Origin: Nocardioides sp.
GTDB lineage: Bacteria; Actinomycetota; Actinomycetes; Propionibacteriales; Nocardioidaceae
Assembly (NCBI GenBank): GCA_025965295.1
Contig: JAOPXF010000487.1
Coordinates: 1 to 15,730 of the forward strand
Direction of reading: 5' to 3'
DNA: 15,730 nt
Shown in pieces: positions 1-6,547 of the stretch. The notes under the pieces are model-generated. The model was not told the DNA's origin, ran no database searches, and was given only the letters and a program-made list of their open reading frames with translations. Position 1 is the first letter of the stretch. The number at the start of each line of letters is the position of its first letter. Position numbers and translations under genes: made by a program.

Positions 1-781
1 GCATCCCCGCCAGGGCGGCGATCTCAGGCATGCAGAGGCCGGAGGCGTAGTTGGTCAGCCGGACGTAGCGGCCGAGCTCCTTGCTGGACTCGTCGAGGGC
101 GGCCCGCATCAGCCGGAAGTTCTCCTGGGTGGCGTACGTGCCGGCGAAGCCCTCGCGGGTCGCGCCCTCGGGCACGTAGTCGAGCAGGCTCTGGCCGGTC
201 GACCGGATCACCGCGATGACGTCGGCGCCCTCGCGGGCGGCCTGCTGGGCCTGCGGGATGTCCTCGTAGATGTCGCCGGTGGCCACGATGAGGTAGATCC
301 AGGGCGTGCGGGGGGCGTCGCCGTGGCGCCTGATCAGCCGTTCGCGCTCCGCGCGGCGGGTGTCCATCAGCTTGATGCCGCGCCCGACCTGCTTGCGGGA
401 GGCGGCCCGGGCCCGGGTGGCGTCCCTGCCCTCGGGGAGGCGGAAGGTGACCGAGCCGGCCGATGCCTTCTGGGCCAGCGTGGCCAGGTCGTCGGCCTCG
501 CCGCGCAGCAGCGCGTCCCAGACCGGCAGCGCGACGCCGTGCTCGAGGCCGGTGTCGGCGCGGACGACGTCCATGAGCCGGTTGACCCAGGGCGTGCCCT
601 CGGCGTCGGCACCCTCGAGGCCCGCCAGCCGGAGCGTGGCGCGCTCCACCGCGACGGTGGTGTGCTTCTTCGCCGTCGTGACGATGGGCCGGCCGACCTT
701 GCGCGCCAGGGCCCGGGCCTCCTTGACGGTGGCCGGGTCGAGGTGGAGCTTCTTGCGGTGGTCGGGCTTGTCGAGACTCAC
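1..781 (-). CDS. kamD: Lysine 5,6-aminomutase alpha subunit, N-terminal half (runs off left edge)
   Basis: The visible 260 residues belong to the large (alpha) subunit of adenosylcobalamin- and PLP-dependent lysine 5,6-aminomutase, which moves the terminal amino group of beta-lysine (or D-lysine) to carbon 5. Family hallmarks read directly are RSTGQSLLDYVP (193-204), TYATQENFR (215-223) and LTNYASGLCMPEIA (242-255). The family is about 510-520 aa, so roughly half is missing past base 1. In known enzymes the B12-binding domain and the PLP lysine sit on the beta subunit KamE, expected just beyond the window. The GTG start at 781-779 overlaps the TGA of the upstream amidohydrolase (780-778), with GAGGGG at 792-787 as ribosome binding site 5 nt ahead, so the two are translationally coupled. 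Operon order kdd-amidohydrolase-kamD supports a catabolic role. Identity is confident; ornithine 4,5-aminomutase is a distant relative with a different context. Confidence 0.93.
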   Translation of the reverse strand, partial: MSLDKPDHRKKLHLDPATVKEARALARKVGRPIVTTAKKHTTVAVERATLRLAGLEGADAEGTPWVNRLMDVVRADTGLEHGVALPVWDALLRGEADDLATLAQKASAGSVTFRLPEGRDATRARAASRKQVGRGIKLMDTRRAERERLIRRHGDAPRTPWIYLIVATGDIYEDIPQAQQAAREGADVIAVIRSTGQSLLDYVPEGATREGFAGTYATQENFRLMRAALDESSKELGRYVRLTNYASGLCMPEIAALAGM

Positions 782-2343
782 GAGGTCCCCTCGGTGTCGT
801 GGATCGTGGTGCCGGAGGCGACGAGCCGTCGCAGGACGGGGAGCTCGCCTCCCGGCGACAGGTCGGGCAGACCGGCGTCGGTGAGGCCGCCGGGAACGTC
901 CCAGACGGCCAGGTCGGCGCGCAGCCCCGGTGCCAGGAGGCCGCCCTCGTCGTCGCGGGCGGCGAACGTGCCGCCGCGGGTGTGGGCGCGGAAGGCGACG
1001 TACGCCGAGAGCTGCTGGTCGTCGCGGTGGTGGTGCACGGCGGCCCCGATCGCGGCCCAGGGACCGAGCGGGGTGACGGGCGAGTCGGACCCGAAGGCGA
1101 GCCGCACCGGACCGCGCTCGAGGTCGAGGAACGGGTTGGTGTCGCGCCACCGCTCCCCCAGCCGGGCGGCGTACATGCCGTCGGGCCCGCCCCACAGGGC
1201 GTCGAACATGGGCTGCACGCTGGCCACCACGCCGAGCCGGCCGAGGACCGCGACGACCGCCGGGGAGGGCATCTCGACGTGCTCGAGGCGGTGCCGCGCC
1301 CGGCTGATGCGGACCGTGCCGAGCACCGACTCGGCCATCACCAGCCCCTGGCCGATGGCGTCGAGGGCGGCGTCGCCGATGCAGTGGAAGCCGGCCTGGA
1401 GCCCCGCCTCGGTGCAGGCGACGACGTGGTCGCGGACCTGCTCGGCCGAGACGTAGGCGTGCCCGCAGGTGCCGGGGCGGTCGCTGTAGGGGCCGGAGAG
1501 CGCGGCGGTGCGCGAGCCGAACGCACCGTCGGCGACCAGGTCGCCCGCGAGCCCGGCCACCCCGAGTCGCCGGGCGGTGTCGACGGCCATCAGCTCGCCC
1601 CAGTAGACGGTGGCGCGCAGCCCGGTCTCGGCGGCGGCCTGTCGCACCGTGTCGATCTCGTGCTCCGGGCCGATGTGGGGCGCGGCGTTCTCGTGGAAGC
1701 CGACGATGCCTGCCGCCGCCATCGCGCGGCAGGCGGCCCGGGCCGCGGCCAGCCGCTCGTCGGGGCCGATCAGCCCTTCGAGGACGTTGCGCACGGCGTG
1801 GTGCGCGTCGCGCTCGACCCGGCCGTCGTCGCCCCAGCCGTCGAGCTGCTCGAGGCCGGGCACCAGACCGGCCAGGGCCGGGGAGATCACCGAGGAGTGG
1901 CCGTCGACGCGGGTGAGGTAGCTGCGCCGCCCGGGTGCCGCGCGCTCCAGCTCGGCACCGGTCGGCGGCCGGGCCTCGGGCCAGTCGGTCTCGTCCCAGC
2001 CCTGCCCGACGAGCACGCCAGCGTCCGGGTCGTGCGCTGCGTGCCGGGCGAGCGCGTCCAGCGTGGCGACGAGCGACGGAGAGCCGGTCAGGTCCAGCCC
2101 GGTGATGGCCAGCCCGGTGCGGACCGTGTGGACGTGGCTGTCGACGAAGGCTGCGGTGACCAGGGCGCCGTCGAGGTTGACCACCTCGGCGGAGCCCTCC
2201 CCGGTCCCCCGGTAGGCCTCGGCGCCGTCGTCGTCGCCGACGAAGACGATCCGGCCGTCCTCGACCGCGACGGAGGTCGCGGGCCCGGACGAGCTGTCGA
2301 CGTACACCCGGGCGTTGCGGTACAGCGCCCGCGCAGGGCTCAC
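778..2343 (-). CDS. YtcJ-like metal-dependent amidohydrolase inside the lysine-degradation operon
   Basis: A 521-aa member of the amidohydrolase_3/YtcJ group (TIM-barrel metallohydrolases). Metal-site motifs are visible: DSHVH (68-72, HxH), FHCIGD (H320), RLEHVEMPSP (H355) and the late Asp in FGSDSP (D420). The family signature ADGAFGSRTAAL is at 271-282. Relatives with the DGxxGS signature often have Lys four residues before that Asp; here the position is Asp (D268, in GDLVADG). No signal peptide or membrane segment is seen, so it should be cytosolic. The GTG start (2343-2341) overlaps the kdd stop (2342-2340), with GAGG at 2354-2351; its own stop overlaps the kamD start. The substrate is unknown. 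Characterised relatives include N-substituted formamide deformylase, so an amide, N-acyl or lactam substrate linked to lysine is plausible but purely inferred. The reading frame stays open upstream to 3318, but that part overlaps kdd and is not coding. Confidence 0.9.
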   Translation of the reverse strand: MSPARALYRNARVYVDSSSGPATSVAVEDGRIVFVGDDDGAEAYRGTGEGSAEVVNLDGALVTAAFVDSHVHTVRTGLAITGLDLTGSPSLVATLDALARHAAHDPDAGVLVGQGWDETDWPEARPPTGAELERAAPGRRSYLTRVDGHSSVISPALAGLVPGLEQLDGWGDDGRVERDAHHAVRNVLEGLIGPDERLAAARAACRAMAAAGIVGFHENAAPHIGPEHEIDTVRQAAAETGLRATVYWGELMAVDTARRLGVAGLAGDLVADGAFGSRTAALSGPYSDRPGTCGHAYVSAEQVRDHVVACTEAGLQAGFHCIGDAALDAIGQGLVMAESVLGTVRISRARHRLEHVEMPSPAVVAVLGRLGVVASVQPMFDALWGGPDGMYAARLGERWRDTNPFLDLERGPVRLAFGSDSPVTPLGPWAAIGAAVHHHRDDQQLSAYVAFRAHTRGGTFAARDDEGGLLAPGLRADLAVWDVPGGLTDAGLPDLSPGGELPVLRRLVASGTTIHDTEGTS

Positions 2344-3419
2344 CTGGTGGCCTCGTGCTCGAGACGGCCCTCGAACAGGGACCGGACGCCCGCGTCGGAG
2401 CGCAGCAGCTCGAGGGCGTACGCCGCGTGGCCGGGCACGTAGCCGTTGCCGACGAGCATGGTGACGTCGGCGGCGAGCCCCTCCGCGCCGAGCGCCGCAC
2501 CGGAGAACGACGTGGCCATCGAGAAGAAGATGACGGTCCCCCGCTCGGCGGTGGCGAGGATCGCGCCTCCCTCGCACCCGGGCACGTCCACGCACACGAC
2601 CGTCACGTCCGCCGGGCCGCCGGCCGCGGCGACGGCGTCGCGCAGGGCCACCGGGTTGCGGGCGTCGGCGACGACGACCTCGTCGGCGAGCGCGGCGCCA
2701 CGGAGCAGCTCGGCCTCGCGGTCGAGCGGGACGACCCCGATCGTGCGGCTCGCGCCCGCGCGCCGGGCCGCGGCCAGGCTCAGGGACCCGGACTTGCCGC
2801 CACCGCCGATCACGGCCACCACCGGGCCGGCGCCGCCGGCGGCCGCGGCATAGCCCTCGACCACGCGGGCGGTCAGCGCCGGGGCACCGCAGACGTCCAT
2901 GACCGACAGGCTGAGCTCGGTGGGCAGGTCGTCGGGGATGACCGCGGCGATGGAGCGACCGAAGAGGATGGCGTATCCGTCGCAGGGCACCTGCTCGCCG
3001 CGGCCGTCCCAGTCGGCCAGGGCGTCCTCGATGACGAGCGGCGTCAGCGTCAGCGAGACGAGGGTGGCCACCCGGTCCCCCACGTGGAGTCCGAGCGGTG
3101 ACTCCGGGCCGACCTCCTCGACGGTGCCGATCAGCATCCCGCCCGAGCCGGTGACGGGGTTCTGCATCTTCCCGCGGGTCGCGACGATCTCGAGGACCTC
3201 GGCGCGGACGGCGTCGAAGTCGGTCTCGCCGTACTTGGTGTGGGCGCGCACGAGCTGGCGGAAGGAGGCGGCGTCGAGGTTGAGCCTCTCGACGCGGATC
3301 CGGACCTCGTCGGGCCACAGCTCGGCGCGCGTGTCGAGGCGCTGGGCGGCCTGGGGCAGGACGACGCCCTCGTCGAGCACGCGGTGCAGGCCGGTGAGAT
3401 CGCTGTTTGGGGCCGCCAT
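2340..3419 (-). CDS. kdd: L-erythro-3,5-diaminohexanoate dehydrogenase
   Basis: A 359-aa protein matching Kdd of lysine-fermenting bacteria (EC 1.4.1.11), which oxidatively deaminates 3,5-diaminohexanoate to 3-keto-5-aminohexanoate with NAD(P)+. Family-specific blocks are RGKMQNPVTGSGGMLIGTV (82-100), ATLVSLTLTPL (118-128), a Rossmann glycine run VAVIGGGGKSG (201-211), FFSMATSF (298-305) and AALGAEGL...VGNGY (308-327). The fold is a zinc-less MDR/alcohol-dehydrogenase type. The ATG at 3419 is preceded by GGAGGA at 3434-3429, the strongest ribosome binding site in the window. It is the first gene of the minus-strand operon with the amidohydrolase and kamD, and diverges from kamA. Length equals the family norm within about 10 residues, and no damage is seen. 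Confidence 0.95.
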   Translation of the reverse strand: MAAPNSDLTGLHRVLDEGVVLPQAAQRLDTRAELWPDEVRIRVERLNLDAASFRQLVRAHTKYGETDFDAVRAEVLEIVATRGKMQNPVTGSGGMLIGTVEEVGPESPLGLHVGDRVATLVSLTLTPLVIEDALADWDGRGEQVPCDGYAILFGRSIAAVIPDDLPTELSLSVMDVCGAPALTARVVEGYAAAAGGAGPVVAVIGGGGKSGSLSLAAARRAGASRTIGVVPLDREAELLRGAALADEVVVADARNPVALRDAVAAAGGPADVTVVCVDVPGCEGGAILATAERGTVIFFSMATSFSGAALGAEGLAADVTMLVGNGYVPGHAAYALELLRSDAGVRSLFEGRLEHEATR

Positions 3420-3428
3420 CGCGGGGGT

Positions 3429-3434
3429 TCCTCC
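3429..3434 (-). promoter_or_regulatory. Ribosome binding site of kdd
   Basis: GGAGGA on the minus strand, about 9 nt before the kdd ATG at 3419-3417. It fixes the start of the operon's first gene. Confidence 0.8.
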
Positions 3435-3445
3435 GTTAAAGCAGG

Positions 3446-3510
3446 ACTGTGACAGGATATTCTACGGCGAGTCTTTGGACACGCCGGACGTTCTCCTCGT
3501 ACTCTGACAG
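3446..3510. repeat. Paired direct repeat ACTSTGACAG, candidate operator
   Basis: ACTGTGACAG (3446-3455) and ACTCTGACAG (3501-3510) match at 9 of 10 bases and start 55 bp apart. The first contains the perfect odd palindrome CTGTGACAG (3447-3455). It lies over the predicted kdd transcription start, and the second lies on the kamA side of the divergent region. The spacing of about five helical turns would suit a looping or multimeric regulator such as an Lrp/AsnC protein; this is inference. Confidence 0.4.
3459..3464 (-). promoter_or_regulatory. Candidate -10 box for the kdd operon (overlaps a plus-strand TATTCT)
   Basis: TAGAAT on the minus strand, one mismatch from TATAAT, would start transcription near 3452 and give a leader of about 33 nt with the GGAGGA site inside. 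No good -35 is visible at 17-18 bp. The plus-strand reading of nearly the same bases, TATTCT at 3458-3463, could instead serve kamA, so the direction is uncertain. Confidence 0.4.
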
Positions 3511-3515
3511 AGGAG
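3493..3515. repeat. Inverted repeat CTCCTC-N11-GAGGAG in the kamA/kdd intergenic region
   Basis: Perfect 6-bp arms (3493-3498 and 3510-3515) flank 11 bases that include most of the second ACTSTGACAG copy. It has no T-tract, so an operator is more likely than a terminator. The GAGGAG arm resembles a ribosome binding site, but no ORF follows it. Confidence 0.3.
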
Positions 3516-3544
3516 GCCCGGGTCCCACAAACGACACACCGCCT

Positions 3545-3565
3545 CACGACGACCACGACCACGAC
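3545..3565 (+). repeat. Three CACGAC hexamers in the kamA leader
   Basis: CACGAC occurs at 3545-3550, 3554-3559 and 3560-3565, 30-50 bp before the kamA start. It may be simple-sequence drift in GC-rich DNA; no function can be assigned. Confidence 0.3.
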
Positions 3566-3594
3566 CGCGCCCCGCCCCACCCACGGGAGAGCAC

Positions 3595-5058
3595 ATGAGC
3601 ATCGAGACCGCGATCGGCCTGGAGACCGGCCAGCCGTACCCCTACCGCCGGGTGGAGCTGGTCGAGCCGGACTGGACACGCTTCCCGGGCTGGCGCGACG
3701 TCACCGCCGCCGAGTGGGCCTCGGTCCAGTGGCAGCGCGCGCACTGCGTCAAGAACGTCAGGCAGCTCCGCGAGCTGCTGGGCGACCTCGTCGACGACCG
3801 GTTCTACGCCGACCTCGAGCGTGACCAGGCCGAGCGGGCGACGATGTCGATGCTGGTGCCGCCGCAGATGATGAACACGATGGTGCCGCTCTCGGTGCCC
3901 GCGGGGCCGGGCTCGCTGACCGACGCGTTCTACGCCGACCCGATCCGGCACTACATGATCCCCGTGTTCTCCGACCGCCGCACGGACTGGTCCTCGCACC
4001 CCCACGCCACCCGCGACTCGCTGCACGAGCACGACATGTGGGTCGCCGAGGGGCTCACCCACCGCTACCCCACCAAGGTGCTCGCCGAGCTGCTCCCGAC
4101 CTGCCCGCAGTACTGCGGCCACTGCACCCGGATGGACCTGGTCGGCAACTCGACTCCGGTCATCGACAAGCTCAAGTTCGCCGGCAAGCCCAACGACCGC
4201 CTCGGCGACATGATCGACTACCTGCGCCGTACGCCGTCCGTGCGCGACGTGGTCGTCTCCGGCGGCGACGTCGCCAACATGCCCTGTCCGCGGCTCGAGC
4301 AGTTCCTCATGTCGGTCCTCGAGGTCGAGAACATCCGCGACATCCGGCTCGCCACCAAGGCCCTCATCGGCCTCCCCCAGCACTGGCTGCAGCCCGACGT
4401 GCGCACCGGGATGGAGCGCGTCGCCACGGTCGCCCGCGCGCGCGGGGTCTCGATCGCGATGCACACCCACGCCAACCACGCGAACTCCGTCACGCCCCTG
4501 GTGGCCGAGGCGGCCGGGGCCATGCTCGACGCCGGGCTGCGCGACGTGCGCAACCAGGGCGTGCTGCTCAACGGCGTCAACGCCGACCCGCACGCGCTGC
4601 TGGACCTCTGCTTCGGGCTGCTCGACGGCGCCCGGATCATGCCCTACTACTTCTACATGTGCGACATGATCCCGTTCTCGGAGCACTGGCGGGTCTCGGT
4701 CGCCGACGCGCAGCGCCTCCAGCACCACATCATGGGCTACCTGCCCGGTTTCGCGACCCCGCGGATCGTCTGCGACGTGCCGTTCGTCGGCAAGCGCTGG
4801 GTGCACCAGCTCGCCGACTACGACACCGAGCGCGGCATCTCGTACTGGACCAAGAACTACCGCACCTCCATCGAGATCGGCGGCGAGGGGGCCGGGGACG
4901 CCCTGTCGCGGACCTACGAGTACTACGACCCGATCCACACGCTCCCGGAGGCGGGCCGGCAGTGGTGGGAGGAGCACGGCAGGCTCGACGAGTCCGCGCT
5001 CAGGGCCGCGGAGGTCGCCGAGGCGTCGCGTCGTACGGCGGCGCTCCAGGCCTGGTGA
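3595..5058 (+). CDS. kamA: Radical-SAM lysine 2,3-aminomutase (divergent actinobacterial type)
   Basis: A 487-aa KamA-family protein converting L-lysine to beta-lysine with SAM, a [4Fe-4S] cluster and PLP. The cluster motif CPQYCGHC gives CX3CX2C at C170, C174 and C177, followed by TR (R179, equivalent to the carboxylate-binding Arg of the clostridial enzyme). GGD is at 223-225. YYFYMCDM (D357) and CDVPFVGKRW (D394, K400) line up with the two substrate-binding Asp residues and the PLP lysine of clostridial KamA, whose PGGGGK motif is replaced here by PFVGK. It is about 70 residues longer than the roughly 416-aa clostridial enzyme, at both ends. The ATG at 3595 follows GGGAGAG (3584-3590). It diverges from kdd-amidohydrolase-kamD, indicating catabolism rather than antibiotic or osmolyte synthesis. 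The cluster is oxygen-sensitive in known relatives. Substrate is inferred from family and context. Confidence 0.9.
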   Translation: MSIETAIGLETGQPYPYRRVELVEPDWTRFPGWRDVTAAEWASVQWQRAHCVKNVRQLRELLGDLVDDRFYADLERDQAERATMSMLVPPQMMNTMVPLSVPAGPGSLTDAFYADPIRHYMIPVFSDRRTDWSSHPHATRDSLHEHDMWVAEGLTHRYPTKVLAELLPTCPQYCGHCTRMDLVGNSTPVIDKLKFAGKPNDRLGDMIDYLRRTPSVRDVVVSGGDVANMPCPRLEQFLMSVLEVENIRDIRLATKALIGLPQHWLQPDVRTGMERVATVARARGVSIAMHTHANHANSVTPLVAEAAGAMLDAGLRDVRNQGVLLNGVNADPHALLDLCFGLLDGARIMPYYFYMCDMIPFSEHWRVSVADAQRLQHHIMGYLPGFATPRIVCDVPFVGKRWVHQLADYDTERGISYWTKNYRTSIEIGGEGAGDALSRTYEYYDPIHTLPEAGRQWWEEHGRLDESALRAAEVAEASRRTAALQAW

Positions 5059-5060
5059 GA

Positions 5061-5083
5061 CCCGCGGTCCTCAGGTGACCGGG
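5061..5083. terminator. Possible bidirectional terminator hairpin between kamA and the Lrp gene
   Basis: CCCGCGGTC (5061-5069) can pair with GACCGGG (5077-5083) as a 7-bp stem with a 2-nt bulge and a 7-nt loop. It lies between and across the two converging stop codons (5058 and 5071). There is no U-tract, as is common for actinobacterial hairpins, so the call is weak. Confidence 0.3.
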
Positions 5084-5523
5084 CGGCTCTCGTACGGCGT
5101 GGAGAGGACGATCGTGGTCCGGGTGGAGACGTTCGCGGCCGCCCGGATCCGGGCCAGCAGGTCCTCGAGCGCGGTGGGGGTCGCGACCCGCACCTTGAGG
5201 ATGCAGGACTCATCACCCGCGACCGACCAGCAGGACTCGATCTCGGGGATCTCGCGCACCCGCTCGGGTGAGTCGTCCGGCTGCGACGGGTCGATCGGGC
5301 GGATCGAGATGAACGCGGTCAGCGGCAGGCCCAGCTGCTCGTGGTCGATCGTGGCGCCATAGCCCTTGATCAGCCCCCGCGACTCGAGCCGCTTGACCCG
5401 CTGGTGCACCGCCGACGTGGAGAGTCCGGTCGCCTTGCCGAGGTCGGTGAAGGACATCCGTCCGTCTCCGGCGAGGAGCTCGAGGATCAACCGGTCGGTG
5501 CCTTCTAGCGCTGGGGCAGTCAC
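5071..5523 (-). CDS. Lrp/AsnC-family transcriptional regulator
   Basis: A 150-aa protein, the usual Lrp/AsnC length. The N-terminal helix-turn-helix covers about residues 10-50 (SFTDLGKATGLSTSAVHQRV at 24-43), followed by the AsnC ligand-binding/oligomerisation domain (about 66-142, with VAGDESCILKV at 101-111). Such proteins sense amino acids and bind DNA as dimers or octamers. It converges on kamA with a 12-bp gap between stops, so a role in controlling kamA and the kdd operon in response to lysine or a derivative is likely but unproven. The start is GTG at 5523: a TACTCT box ends 6 nt before it and no ribosome binding site is seen, which fits a leaderless mRNA. The frame is open to 5700, but that part overlaps the divergent exonuclease gene. 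Confidence 0.92.
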   Translation of the reverse strand: MTAPALEGTDRLILELLAGDGRMSFTDLGKATGLSTSAVHQRVKRLESRGLIKGYGATIDHEQLGLPLTAFISIRPIDPSQPDDSPERVREIPEIESCWSVAGDESCILKVRVATPTALEDLLARIRAAANVSTRTTIVLSTPYESRPVT

Positions 5524-5529
5524 GCGCCC

Positions 5530-5535
5530 AGAGTA
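5530..5535 (-). promoter_or_regulatory. -10 box for leaderless Lrp-family gene
   Basis: TACTCT on the minus strand is followed by 6 nt (GGGCGC) and then the GTG start, the spacing that puts the transcription start on the start codon. No clear -35 is present. Confidence 0.5.
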
Positions 5536-5550
5536 GCGGTCGCGACGTGG

Positions 5551-5556
5551 CAGGAT
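5551..5556 (+). promoter_or_regulatory. Candidate -10 box / ribosome-binding region of the exonuclease gene
   Basis: CAGGAT is followed by 7 nt and then GTG at 5564. It could be a -10 box for a leaderless transcript, or the AGGA (5552-5555) within it could act as ribosome binding site 8 nt ahead of the GTG. Either reading supports 5564 over the ATG at 5555. Confidence 0.4.
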
Positions 5557-5563
5557 GCCGCAC

Positions 5564-6493
5564 GTGAACAGCCAGGAACCGGGCCGACTGATGCTCCTCG
5601 ACACCGCCTCGATGTACTTCCGCGCCTTCTTCGGGGTGCCCGAGATCAAGGCGCCGGACGGCACCCCGGTCAACGCCGTCCGCGGGCTGCTCGACTTCAT
5701 CTCCAGGCTCGTGGCCGACTACCGGCCCACCGACCTGGTCTGCTGCTGGGACAACGACTGGCGGCCGCAGTGGCGCGTCGACCTGATCCCGTCGTACAAG
5801 TCCCACCGCGTCGCCGAGGAGCTCGTGACCGCGCCGGACGTCGAGGTGGTCCCCGACCCCCTGGAGGTGCAGATCCCGATCATCGTCGAGGTCCTCGAGG
5901 CGTTCGGCATCCGGATCGTGGGGGCCGACGGCTACGAGGCCGACGACGTCATCGGCACGCTCGCCACCGACGCCGGCCGGCCCGTCGATGTCGTCACCGG
6001 CGATCGCGACCTCTTCCAGCTCGTCGACGACGAGGCCGACGTCCGGATCCTCTACATCGCCCGCGGCGTGGGCAACCATGAGCGGGTCACCAACGACTGG
6101 GTGCGCGCCAAGTACGACATCGACGCGCGCCAGTACGCCGACTTCGCGACGATGCGCGGCGACGCCTCCGACGGGCTCCCCGGCGTGCCCGGCGTGGGCG
6201 AGAAGACCGCCGCCACCCTGCTCAACCGCTTCGGCGACATGGCCGGGATCCTGGCCGCCGCGCACGACCCCGACGCGGAGCTCGGTCCCGGCCCCCGGGG
6301 CAAGATCAAGGCGGCGGCCGACTACCTCGAGGTGGCGCCGACCGTGGTCGCCGTCGCCCGCGACATCGACCTCGGGACGCCCGACACAGCGCTCCCCCGC
6401 ACCCCTCGGGACCCCGAGCGGCTCGCCGCGCTGGCCACCCGCTACGGACTGGAGGGCCCGGTCGAGCGGCTGACCGCCGTCCTCGCCGGCTGA
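5564..6493 (+). CDS. Stand-alone 5'-3' exonuclease (PolI N-domain / FEN family)
   Basis: A 309-aa protein homologous to the 5'-nuclease domain of DNA polymerase I and to ExoIX, acting on 5' flaps and RNA primers with divalent metals. The N-terminal resolvase-like domain (about 8-170) carries the acidic set: D13 in LLDTA, D63 and D65 in CWDNDW, EADD (125-128) and TGDRD (145-149). GDASD (199-203) leads into the helix-hairpin-helix GLPGVPGVGEKTA (204-216). There is no polymerase domain, as in other actinobacterial stand-alone copies. GTG at 5564 is chosen because the AGGA/CAGGAT element is correctly spaced; ATG at 5555 would add three residues and lacks a spaced signal. It diverges from the Lrp gene across 40 bp, and no functional link is implied. 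Confidence 0.93.
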   Translation: MNSQEPGRLMLLDTASMYFRAFFGVPEIKAPDGTPVNAVRGLLDFISRLVADYRPTDLVCCWDNDWRPQWRVDLIPSYKSHRVAEELVTAPDVEVVPDPLEVQIPIIVEVLEAFGIRIVGADGYEADDVIGTLATDAGRPVDVVTGDRDLFQLVDDEADVRILYIARGVGNHERVTNDWVRAKYDIDARQYADFATMRGDASDGLPGVPGVGEKTAATLLNRFGDMAGILAAAHDPDAELGPGPRGKIKAAADYLEVAPTVVAVARDIDLGTPDTALPRTPRDPERLAALATRYGLEGPVERLTAVLAG

Positions 6494-6509
6494 CGGCCAG
6501 CCCGAGCCC

Positions 6510-6529
6510 GCCGCCGGTCGCTGGGCGGC
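6510..6529. terminator. GC-rich hairpin after the exonuclease gene, possible terminator
   Basis: GCCGCC (6510-6515) and GGCGGC (6524-6529) form a 6-bp stem with an 8-nt loop, 17 nt after the exonuclease stop and just before the TACGGT box of the next gene. There is no U-tract, and GC-rich DNA yields such stems by chance. Confidence 0.25.
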
Positions 6530-6535
6530 CGGTCG

Positions 6536-6541
6536 TACGGT
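6536..6541 (+). promoter_or_regulatory. -10 box for leaderless SDR-type gene
   Basis: TACGGT is followed by 6 nt (GGGGGC) and the ATG at 6548. The G-run could alternatively serve as a poor ribosome binding site. Confidence 0.5.
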
Positions 6542-6547
6542 GGGGGC

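Noticed and set aside
306..3101. Long plus-strand open frames (e.g. 323-1456, 799-2442, 2355-3101)
   Set aside because: They lie opposite kamD, the amidohydrolase and kdd. Their translations are Arg/Gly/Ala/Pro-rich with no recognisable domain, as expected of GC-rich antisense frames.
3420..3594. Riboswitch (lysine or cobalamin type) before kamA or kdd
   Set aside because: The kdd leader is only about 30 nt by the predicted promoter, and no B12-box or L-box-like conserved segments or multi-stem structure were recognised on either strand.
3544..4977. 477-aa minus-strand open frame opposite kamA
   Set aside because: The translation is a low-complexity Val/Gly/His/Asp mix with no family motif, while the plus strand encodes a complete KamA.
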